Assembly (NCBI GenBank): GCA_965232465.1
Contig: OZ246977.1
Coordinates: 1,984,001-2,048,000 of the forward strand
Source: G965232465 sp965232465
GTDB taxonomy: Bacteria > Pseudomonadota > Alphaproteobacteria > JAQWUY01
Length of the DNA stretch: 64,000 bases
Reading direction: 5' to 3'
Within the stretch, counting starts at the first letter, position 1. Each line of letters opens with the position of its first letter. Positions 57,751-64,000 of this stretch are shown piece after piece. A program made the translations under genes and the position numbers. Under the pieces are notes generated by a model. It was not told the DNA's origin and made no database searches. It saw only the letters and a list, made by a program, of their open reading frames with translations.

Positions 57751-58968
57751 ATGACATATTTGAAAATTTCTTATCGTATCGATGGCAAATTGTACCTTAT
57801 ATATGAAAATCAAGACTTTTATAAACAAATATTCTTTGACATTCCCATTGATTTTTTTATATCCTTGAATGCGTTGACCGCATTAGCCATTGTATGTCGT
57901 CCCATTGAAGTAAAAACTATATATTTTGATTTTCCTGTTTCTGAACAAACAGAGGCGATTATTAACAGCGGATATAACATACAGATTTTATCAGAAATTG
58001 TATCCGATACCGACATTGCCAGTCATAGTATGGCATATTTGGGATTACCACCAAGTTATATCCCCAAACGGAATAAGACATACCTTTCTTTTTCTGGGGG
58101 ATTGGATTCGTTGGCGATGCGGTGTATGTTTCCTGAAATTCCATTAGTCAGTACAGATTTTACAGGCGGAAAAGGGGGTGTGTTTCAACGGGAAGTGAAT
58201 TTCTTTGAACGATTTCATGGTCATATTGTTAAAACCAATTTACGATATACAGGATATCAGGACATAGATTGGCGTTTTATGGGCTGTGGTATGATATTGA
58301 TGTCGGATTATTTGGGGATTAAATGTATGTTGGTGGGGTCTATTATGGATGCGAGCATGTGGATATTTTCCAGAATACAGGACAAAAATTTTGCCAAAAG
58401 AACCTTTAATAATCGCAGTTACCATGGGTATGAAATTGCTCATATACAAGAAGGAAAGCCCATTTTATCTGCTACAGAAAGTGGCACCGCCCGTATATGC
58501 ACATTAAAAGGCGAATACATATGTCAATTATCCTTAGACAGTGCCGCCGACCCAGACAAATTGAAATATATGTCAAAATCGATTGCGTTAAGACTGGCGT
58601 TTAATAAGCCTGTTGATGGTACATATATGAAACAAAATTTTGGCATTATCCCCAACAATCGCCACCATATGGGCAAAATAACAAGCTTTACGGATACTTT
58701 ACGCAGTTTGTACCTGTTGTGGAAATTTGGGGCGGAGTTTTATCAGCAATATATCGGCGATATTACACCACAAGCACACACCTTTATACAATCGAATTCT
58801 ATGGCATTTTATGAAAAATATAATCCGCTGTTTACCGAATATATCCCAACTTATTACAGGCAACGGGTGCTGGATACATATAAAAAAGTCAATATTTATC
58901 CATATGAGACGAGCGATTTTGAAAATGCACAAAACATACAACAATTCCTTGAAAATTGTAAAGTATAA
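57751..58968 (+). CDS. PP-loop-like ATPase with SGGLDS motif, unknown function
   Basis: The 405-residue protein starts at MTYLKISYRIDGKLYLIY behind AAAAAGGAAT; an earlier in-frame ATG adds 21 residues with no ribosome site. LSFSGGLDSLAMRCMFPEIP (S115-S120) matches the PP-loop motif SGGxDS of N-type ATP pyrophosphatases (asparagine synthetase, QueC, TtcA), which adenylate a substrate. An N-terminal domain of about 105 residues precedes it. A downstream GCGMILMSDYLGIKCMLVGS could form the rest of the nucleotide site. I do not recognise a named family. It lies 94 bp after its paralogue, beside the glycan locus. Confidence 0.78.
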   Translation: MTYLKISYRIDGKLYLIYENQDFYKQIFFDIPIDFFISLNALTALAIVCRPIEVKTIYFDFPVSEQTEAIINSGYNIQILSEIVSDTDIASHSMAYLGLPPSYIPKRNKTYLSFSGGLDSLAMRCMFPEIPLVSTDFTGGKGGVFQREVNFFERFHGHIVKTNLRYTGYQDIDWRFMGCGMILMSDYLGIKCMLVGSIMDASMWIFSRIQDKNFAKRTFNNRSYHGYEIAHIQEGKPILSATESGTARICTLKGEYICQLSLDSAADPDKLKYMSKSIALRLAFNKPVDGTYMKQNFGIIPNNRHHMGKITSFTDTLRSLYLLWKFGAEFYQQYIGDITPQAHTFIQSNSMAFYEKYNPLFTEYIPTYYRQRVLDTYKKVNIYPYETSDFENAQNIQQFLENCKV

Positions 58969-59002
58969 CTATGCGTATATATTATACACTTTACCAAAGA
59001 TG

Positions 59003-59160
59003 CCCCTTATACTTGACTCCACAAGGATATAATTTATTACATTTTTGTGTTTTATGTAAAAATAGTACTTGACATTGGGTAAATGTTTGTTTATAAATGT
59101 TGCTGAATTTTATCACATTTGAATAAAATAACAATCGGGGAAGTTAAGTATATAAATTCC
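59003..59160 (+). repeat. Degenerate element-B copy carrying a promoter
   Basis: CTTATACTTGACTCCACAAG at the left and AAGTTAAGTATATAAATTCC at the right are decayed forms of the element-B terminal repeats, 158 bp apart end to end. The interior differs from the three identical copies. Confidence 0.65.
59069..59097 (+). promoter_or_regulatory. Sigma-70-type promoter within the degenerate element B
   Basis: TTGACA (59069-59074) and TATAAA (59092-59097) are 17 bp apart, about 100 bp before the next gene. The element therefore appears to supply the promoter. Confidence 0.65.
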
Positions 59161-59195
59161 TAAAATATTATAAATTAAACCAATGGGAGAAATCT

Positions 59196-60188
59196 ATGAA
59201 AAAAAATGTGTGTAAGAAATGTAGAAACGAATATTTTAAGCTAATGAAACTTGAAAAAGATAAAGATAAGTCCAAAAAAGTATCCGAAAAAGATCACGAT
59301 AAGTGCAAAGAAGCATTTGAAAGAGATCACAATAAGTGCAAAGAGGCATTTGAAAAAGCTCACGAAATCCGCAGATTTGAAATTAATCTATACTGGGAAC
59401 GCAACAAATATATGTATGTTATTGTGGGTGCCATTTTCTTGGGTGCTTTTAAAGATGTAGAGGGGGCAAAAACAATGCCCTTATTTTTATCTTTTGTGGG
59501 TATGATAGTTACATTTGCTTGGGTTTTAATAAATAAAGGGTCAAAGTTTTGGATACAAAACTGGGATTCCCATGTAGAAATGCTAGAAGATGAAATAACA
59601 GGCGATTTGTACAAAGTTAATAACATAAAAGATATAAGAGAAAATGGTTGGTCTGTATCGAGGGTAAATATTTATCTGAGCATTTTCATCTTTTACTGTT
59701 TTTCTTTCTTGTTTATATATCATTTTTTCCATTTAATCCCTCTGAAAAATTTTACTGAAATATTATCTGGACTTTTCAAATGGGATTATTGGCAAAAATA
59801 TATGCTATTTGCATTTGGTGTTGTTGCTATTTTTGTATGGCTATTATTTATAATTAATGTTTGGTCTGCATCCAAGGTAAAAATTTTTCTGTGCATTTTT
59901 TCTCTCTTGTTGATATATTATTTTTTCCATTTAGTCACTCTAAAAGATTTTACTCAAATATTATCTGAACCTCTCGAACTTGTATTTGGTGTTGTTGCTC
60001 TTTTTGTATTGCTATTACTTATAATTAATGTATGGAAATGCAAGAAACCACATAAATGCTGTATCATGAAATTAGATTGTTTACGCTCAGAAATTCCCAC
60101 TGGGGAAGATTACGATAAACACAAGGATTGTCTTCATATTTTTTCTAAGCGAGAAAGAGATTATGCCATAATAAACAAAAAAAAATAA
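59196..60188 (+). CDS. Multi-pass membrane protein with internal duplication, RipA-like region
   Basis: The 330-residue product starts with a charged region holding three copies of a 12-residue unit (KDHDKCKEAFER and similar, residues about 32-60). Two membrane helices follow (about 72-90 and 96-113), then SKFWIQNWDSHVEMLEDEITGDLYK, which recalls RipA-like octameric membrane proteins. The second half has a duplicated two-helix block: YHFFHLIPLKNFTEILS...VVAIFVWLLFIINVW and YYFFHLVTLKDFTQILS...VVALFVLLLLIINVW. RipA-like assignment is from memory of the motif only. A good ribosome site (GGGAGA) precedes it. Confidence 0.6.
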   Translation: MKKNVCKKCRNEYFKLMKLEKDKDKSKKVSEKDHDKCKEAFERDHNKCKEAFEKAHEIRRFEINLYWERNKYMYVIVGAIFLGAFKDVEGAKTMPLFLSFVGMIVTFAWVLINKGSKFWIQNWDSHVEMLEDEITGDLYKVNNIKDIRENGWSVSRVNIYLSIFIFYCFSFLFIYHFFHLIPLKNFTEILSGLFKWDYWQKYMLFAFGVVAIFVWLLFIINVWSASKVKIFLCIFSLLLIYYFFHLVTLKDFTQILSEPLELVFGVVALFVLLLLIINVWKCKKPHKCCIMKLDCLRSEIPTGEDYDKHKDCLHIFSKRERDYAIINKKK

Positions 60189-60258
60189 CAATGAGGCACG
60201 GGGCTGCTCCAAAAAAACAACAGAATGAAGATAAAGGAACATGATAAAATCCTTTATA

Positions 60259-60467
60259 TAGTCAAGCAAAAAATAAAATGATTCGCCGTATTATATGGCA
60301 CTTTTTGTTTTGTTGGTGGGTCTAAGGGGCTAACGCCTCCCACTCTGTATCATGTTGATTTTCCTGTGCAACAAAATATAACACTTGCACACCCCACTTT
60401 GCACCCCGATCGGACACCACAATGCCACTATGAGGCAGGTGGTTGCGACCCCATGTAGTCAATCAAA
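60259..60467 (-). repeat. Dispersed repeat family A, copy 3 (inverted)
   Basis: Read on the minus strand it runs from GATTGACTACATGGGGTCGC to the end CTTGACTA, with the GCCTCATAGTGGC hairpin and GGTGTCCGATCGGGGTGCAA segment shared with the other copies. It fills most of the gap between the membrane protein and CoA-transferase genes; the rest (60468-60532) is AT-rich with no gene seen. Confidence 0.75.
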
Positions 60468-60532
60468 GCTTGGGTGGGTGTCTCTGCATATTTTTCATAT
60501 ATTGATAAAAGTTTATTATATGATTTTATTTC

Positions 60533-60562
60533 TTGACAAGTTTTTATAAATTGGTCAATAAT
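60533..60562 (+). promoter_or_regulatory. Possible promoter for the CoA-transferase operon
   Basis: TTGACA (60533-60538) is followed after 18 bp by AATAAT (60557-60562), 104 bp before the first gene. Confidence 0.5.
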
Positions 60563-60665
60563 ATGCGTATCACAGATTATAATTCACAAGCATGTACCAT
60601 ACATAAAATATATGGGACAATTTTATCATAATGAAAAAATCCCATGATAAAGAGAGAACACGATT

Positions 60666-61511
60666 ATGACCGAATTTTTGTCCTTAAAGGACGCTATATC
60701 AAAACATATACACAACGGTATGACCGTCTCATTAGAGGGGTTTACCCACCTGACACCCTATGCAGCAGGGCATGAAATTATCCGTCAAAATATCCGTGAC
60801 TTAACCGTTATTCGCATGAACCTTGACCTTATTCATGAACAAATGATTGGAATGGGGATTGTGAAGAAAATGATATTTTCGTATGGGGGGAATGCGGGGG
60901 TTGGCTTGTTACGGCGCTTTCGTGACTGCATCGAAAACGGTATTCCCCATAAAATCATTATCGAAGAACGGTCCCATTCAGACATGGCACATTCGTATCG
61001 GGCGGGGGCGGAAAAAATGCCATTTGCTGTATTCCGGGGGTATATAGGGGCGGAATTAAAAGACCGTAGTGAGTATATCAAGACGATTACTTGTCCCTTT
61101 ACCGGTGAAGACTTTACTGCTGTGCCATCTATACAACCGGATGTATCCGTTATTCACGCCCAAAAAGCCGATAAACACGGTAATATATTATTGGAAGGCA
61201 TCGTCGGTGTACAAAAAGAAGTCGCCCTGTGTGCCAAACACTGTATTATTACTGTGGAAGAAATCGTCGATGATTTTAACACCCACAAAAATGCGTGTAT
61301 TATTCCCCATTTTGCCATTGGCACCATATGTGTGGTGCCGGGTGGGGCGTCGCCATCTTATGCGTCGGGATATTATGACCGGGACAATGCGTTATATATC
61401 GAGTGGGACGAAATATCCAAAACCCATGAATCGTTCATGAAATGGATGGACAAAAATGTATTACAAGTGGATGAAACCATATTTGATCAAAGAGTAGAGC
61501 GGTTAAGATGA
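60666..61511 (+). CDS. CoA-transferase subunit A (glutaconate/oxoadipate/IpdA-like)
   Basis: The 281-residue subunit has the family I CoA-transferase fold: GMTVSLEGFTHLTPYAAGHEI (the GF-THLxPxAA form typical of the glutaconate-CoA-transferase/IpdA branch), SYGGNAGVGLLRRFR, AEKMPFAVFRGYIG, and VSVIHAQKADKHGNILLEG. It overlaps subunit B by 4 bp (ATGA). Together they would transfer CoA to, or in IpdAB-type enzymes open, a dicarboxylate-derived substrate; I cannot pick the substrate. Confidence 0.88.
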   Translation: MTEFLSLKDAISKHIHNGMTVSLEGFTHLTPYAAGHEIIRQNIRDLTVIRMNLDLIHEQMIGMGIVKKMIFSYGGNAGVGLLRRFRDCIENGIPHKIIIEERSHSDMAHSYRAGAEKMPFAVFRGYIGAELKDRSEYIKTITCPFTGEDFTAVPSIQPDVSVIHAQKADKHGNILLEGIVGVQKEVALCAKHCIITVEEIVDDFNTHKNACIIPHFAIGTICVVPGGASPSYASGYYDRDNALYIEWDEISKTHESFMKWMDKNVLQVDETIFDQRVERLR

Positions 61512-62293
61512 CAGAACACACAACACAAAATGCCTATACACCCCATGAAATGATGTGTATTGTATCCAGTCGATTTTTAAAAAATGACGATGTTTGTTTT
61601 GTTGGGGTTGGGGTGCCATCGGCGGCGTGTAATTTGGCACGGCTGACCCATGCCCCCGATATTACCTTAATATACGAAAGCGGACCCATTGGCACCAAAC
61701 CGAATGTTTTACCATTGTCGATTGGGGATACGGAACTCAACGATACGGCATTGGTGACTGTACCTATTACTGAGATGTTTCCTTATTGGATACATGGGGG
61801 GCATATTAAAATTGCGTTCTTGGGGGCGGCACAGATGGATAAATATTCCAATATCAATACCACAGTGATTGGGGATTATGACAATCCCAAAGTCCGTTTG
61901 CCCGGTGGGGGTGGGGCCCCAGAAATCGCCGCCCACGCCCAAGAAATTTTTATGATTATGCCCCAATCCAAACGCCGAATGGTAGAAAAGATTGATTTTT
62001 ATACATCGTTCGGGCATGGTACTGGGGGGAACAGTCGTGAAAAAATGGGTTTAAAGACCAAAGGACCAACCTTGTTGATTACGGACTTAGCCGTATGGCA
62101 GACCGACCCTTTTACCAAAGAATTGACGGTTATGTCGTTACACCCTGGGGTTACCAAGCAACAAATGCAAGAAAATTGTGGCTGGGACATCACATACAGC
62201 CCCGATTTGATAACCACGCCTACGCCTACCGCACAAGAATTATCCATTCTGCGGGATATGCGGGCAAAAGCGGAAAAACATCACAACCGTTAA
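61508..62293 (+). CDS. CoA-transferase subunit B (GctB/IpdB-like)
   Basis: The 261-residue subunit has the active-site segment LIYESGPIGTKPNVLPLSIGD with ESG, the Glu being the CoA-accepting residue in true transferases of this family. GGHIKIAFLGAAQMDKYSNINTT and VRLPGGGGAPEIAAHA are strong family motifs. It is coupled to subunit A and followed 13 bp later by an MDR-family oxidoreductase gene. Confidence 0.88.
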   Translation: MTEHTTQNAYTPHEMMCIVSSRFLKNDDVCFVGVGVPSAACNLARLTHAPDITLIYESGPIGTKPNVLPLSIGDTELNDTALVTVPITEMFPYWIHGGHIKIAFLGAAQMDKYSNINTTVIGDYDNPKVRLPGGGGAPEIAAHAQEIFMIMPQSKRRMVEKIDFYTSFGHGTGGNSREKMGLKTKGPTLLITDLAVWQTDPFTKELTVMSLHPGVTKQQMQENCGWDITYSPDLITTPTPTAQELSILRDMRAKAEKHHNR

Positions 62294-62306
62294 GGAATAC
62301 ATACAT

Positions 62307-63302
62307 ATGACCAATCCACTGATGCAATATATTGACCATGGACAGGGGGGCGATGTATCCGTATTACAAATGGCGAAAACCCATATTCCCGCCCCAAAAG
62401 AGGATGAAGTCTTGATTCAGGTGGCATATGCAGGGGTGAACCGCCCCGATATTTTCCAACGGGCGGGCAGTTACCCGCCCCCACAAGGGGCATCGCCCAT
62501 ATTGGGGCTGGAAGTATCGGGGGTGGTTGTTGGTATCGGCGATAATGTTAAAAATTGGGCGGTGGGCGATATGGTATGTGCCTTGACCCACGGAGGCGGA
62601 TATGCCCAGTTTGTGACAGCCAACGCCACCCATTGTTTGCCTGTTCCCGATACTATGGATATGGCAAGTGCCTGTGCCATTCCCGAAACGTATTTTACTG
62701 TGTGGAGTAACCTGTTTGAAAGGGGGCGGTTGCAATCGGGGGAATCAGTGCTTATTCATGGGGGGTCTAGTGGTATTGGCTTAACCGCTATACAACTGGC
62801 AAAACATTTTGGGGCGATCGTGTATACAACCGTTGGCACCGACGAAAAAGCGGATTTTTGTAGAAAAATGGGGGCGGATTATGCCATAAATTATCGCACC
62901 CAATCCTTTTTTGACACGATACAACAGCTGACCGATAACAATGGCGTAGATGTGATATTGGATATGGTTGGGGGTGATTATATCCAACACAATATAAACC
63001 TGTTACGACTGGACGGCAGGTTGATTCAAATTGCATTTTTACGGGGTAGTAAGTGTACCCTAGACATACGATCGGTGATGACCAAACGCTTAACTGTAAC
63101 TGGCTCAACACTTCGCCCCCGTACGGATATGGAAAAAGCCCGTATTTGCCAAGCCATACACCAGCATATTTTCCCGTTGTTACAACAAAATACATGTATG
63201 CCAGTTATTCATAAAATATTTGATATGGCGGATGCCAAACACGCCCATGCGTTAATGGAAAGCTCGGTGCATATTGGCAAGATTATCTTGCGGGTTTCAT
63301 AG
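62307..63302 (+). CDS. NAD(P)H quinone oxidoreductase, PIG3-like MDR family
   Basis: The 331-residue protein lacks zinc ligands and matches quinone-oxidoreductase MDR enzymes: VLIQVAYAGVNRPDIFQRAGSYPPPQGASPILGLEVSG near the N-terminus (the PIG3-type NRPDxxQRxGxYPPP), the Rossmann motif VLIHGGSSGIGLTAIQLAKHFGA and DVILDMVGGDYI. It reduces quinones or enoyl groups with NADPH. Its placement with the CoA-transferase pair suggests a common catabolic or detoxifying pathway. Confidence 0.9.
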   Translation: MTNPLMQYIDHGQGGDVSVLQMAKTHIPAPKEDEVLIQVAYAGVNRPDIFQRAGSYPPPQGASPILGLEVSGVVVGIGDNVKNWAVGDMVCALTHGGGYAQFVTANATHCLPVPDTMDMASACAIPETYFTVWSNLFERGRLQSGESVLIHGGSSGIGLTAIQLAKHFGAIVYTTVGTDEKADFCRKMGADYAINYRTQSFFDTIQQLTDNNGVDVILDMVGGDYIQHNINLLRLDGRLIQIAFLRGSKCTLDIRSVMTKRLTVTGSTLRPRTDMEKARICQAIHQHIFPLLQQNTCMPVIHKIFDMADAKHAHALMESSVHIGKIILRVS

Positions 63303-63337
63303 CCTGTACCACATATACTTTATAAATTTCACAATTA

Positions 63338-63573
63338 TAGTCAATTCGGTATAAAATGATTCGCCATATTATACTGCACATTTTATTTTGTTGGTTATGT
63401 AGTGAGTCTAAGGGGCTAACGCCCCAGCTTCTCTGTACCTTCTTGCGTTTGATGTGGATTTTACCATGCTTCGCATGACAAAAACCCACACATGTTCACC
63501 CCACTTTGCACCCCGATCGGACACCACAATGCCACTGCGTGGCAAGCGGTTGCAACCGCATGTAGTCAATCAA
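63338..63573 (-). repeat. Dispersed repeat family A, copy 4 (inverted)
   Basis: On the minus strand it begins AATTTGATTGACTACATGCG and ends ACCGAATTGACTA. It shares GGTTGCAACCGC, the GCCACGCAGTGGC hairpin and GGGGCGTTAGCCCC with copy 1, in opposite orientation, and lies 10 bp before an element-B copy. Confidence 0.8.
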
Positions 63574-63583
63574 ATTAAATTTA

Positions 63584-63722
63584 GGGATTTATATACTTGA
63601 CTCCACAGGATTTGAATTAAGGCTATTTTTTGTTTTTATACATAAATGACATTGCTTTTTGTTGTGAAATCCCACCAAATTACATGCAAATATCGATTTA
63701 TGGAGTCAAGTATATAAATCCC
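63584..63722 (+). repeat. 139-bp MITE-like element B, copy 3
   Basis: Identical over 139 bp to copy 1 at 38665. Its right edge cuts into the first 20 bases of an ankyrin gene. Confidence 0.92.
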
Positions 63723-63742
63723 AAAATTATTTTTGAAAACAT
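63723..63742 (-). pseudogene. Ankyrin gene start cut off by element B
   Basis: On the minus strand, ATG at 63742 and the next 17 bases are identical to the first 20 bases of ankyrin gene 2 (MFSKII), with the same ATAAGGAAAG ribosome site upstream. Then element B begins and the frame meets a stop after 14 codons. The rest of the gene is missing. Confidence 0.88.
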
Positions 63743-63780
63743 ATGACTTTCCTTATGTTTATTGATACTTTATTCAGGGC

Positions 63781-63809
63781 AATATACACAAACAAACCCA
63801 CTTTGTCAA
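63781..63809 (-). promoter_or_regulatory. Ankyrin-type promoter driving the truncated gene
   Basis: On the minus strand TTGACA (63804-63809), 17 bp, TATATT (63781-63786), the same as at 39500 and 40378. It now points into element B. Confidence 0.8.
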
Positions 63810-63823
63810 TATAAATCCCTAAG

Positions 63824-63904
63824 TATCAGAGTATCCAAACGCACCGGTTACCCGGTGCGTTTGGGATACTCATGGCAAAAACAATACGGGTATCAGAGTA
63901 TCCA
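63824..63904 (-). repeat. REP-like repeat C at the right-edge ankyrin locus
   Basis: Minus-strand GGATACTCTGATACCCGTAT, GAGTATCCCAAACGCACCGG and GTAACCGGTGCG match the units at 39318 and 40283. Confidence 0.82.
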
Positions 63905-63907
63905 ATA

Positions 63908-64000
63908 TTATTTAAACCGCAAGTCGTTTAACTTCCAGGGGACTTTTGAATCTTTTAAAGCGTCGTTTTTTAAAAGATAATCATAGGCAGTTTTACCCTC
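63908..64000 (-). CDS. Ankyrin-repeat protein, C-terminal part (runs off the window)
   Basis: The last 30 codons of a third ankyrin paralogue: EGKTAYDYLLKNDALKDSKV then PWKLNDLRFK, differing from genes 1 and 2 at only two or three residues. On the minus strand it is followed by repeat C, the ankyrin promoter and the truncated gene, the same order as gene 1 and gene 2 at 39.6-40.9 kb. Confidence 0.88.
   Translation of the reverse strand, partial: EGKTAYDYLLKNDALKDSKVPWKLNDLRFK

Overview
The window looks like part of the chromosome of an AT-rich alphaproteobacterium, probably host-associated or recently reduced. The first 10.7 kb is a conserved block on the minus strand: tRNA-Tyr, tRNA-Gly, tuf, tRNA-Trp, secE, nusG, rplK, rplA, rplJ, rplL, rpoB and the start of rpoC. 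A tRNA-Tyr/tRNA-Gly/tuf/tRNA-Trp/secE/nusG order is common in proteobacteria. The proteins are of proteobacterial type, but sequence reading alone does not fix the order or genus. Ankyrin proteins, broken genes, IS relics and many short mobile repeats fit a symbiont or intracellular lifestyle; this is inference.

After rlmB (10.8 kb) comes a peptide-type ABC importer operon (substrate-binding protein, fused double ATPase, two permeases) ending in a DUF3108 protein, then ung and an iron(III)-binding protein. Next is a decayed stretch: livH with an in-frame stop, joined to a truncated IS3-family transposase whose outer end lies 8 bp before an intact 1630-residue single-chain Type ISP restriction-modification enzyme. 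A subtilase-like lipoprotein with a long Gly-Ser/Asp linker and a probable C-terminal beta-barrel follows.

From 31.0 to 37.4 kb a tightly packed seven-gene operon encodes an FAD oxidoreductase, DUF1365, a cyclopropane-fatty-acid-synthase relative, a chalcone-isomerase-like protein, an MFS carrier, a DUF3833 lipoprotein and an SDR. It is probably a membrane-lipid modification pathway. Opposite it lies a secreted protein with an HEFGH motif and a barrel-like C-terminus. The 38.6-41.1 kb region is a repeat-rich island with two ankyrin genes, each behind the same strong promoter, and copies of an identical 139-bp MITE-like element. A pterin-dependent methyltransferase-like gene and apbE follow.

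The 43.7-56.2 kb region is a surface-glycan locus in two divergent arms. The rightward arm has two nucleotidyltransferases, GT2, a HAD phosphatase and GtrA. The leftward arm has a double GT2, an unknown protein, two large membrane proteins (one fused to a uridine-kinase-like domain), a class II aldolase and a GDPD-like protein. Together they suggest synthesis, activation and transfer of an unusual small polyol or sugar unit. After a C14 tract come tandem paralogues of a PP-loop-like ATPase, one with a damaged SGGxDS motif, and a multi-pass membrane protein with an internal duplication. The window ends with a two-subunit CoA-transferase and a quinone-oxidoreductase-like MDR gene, then another copy of the ankyrin/MITE repeat island in which an ankyrin gene is cut off by the MITE.
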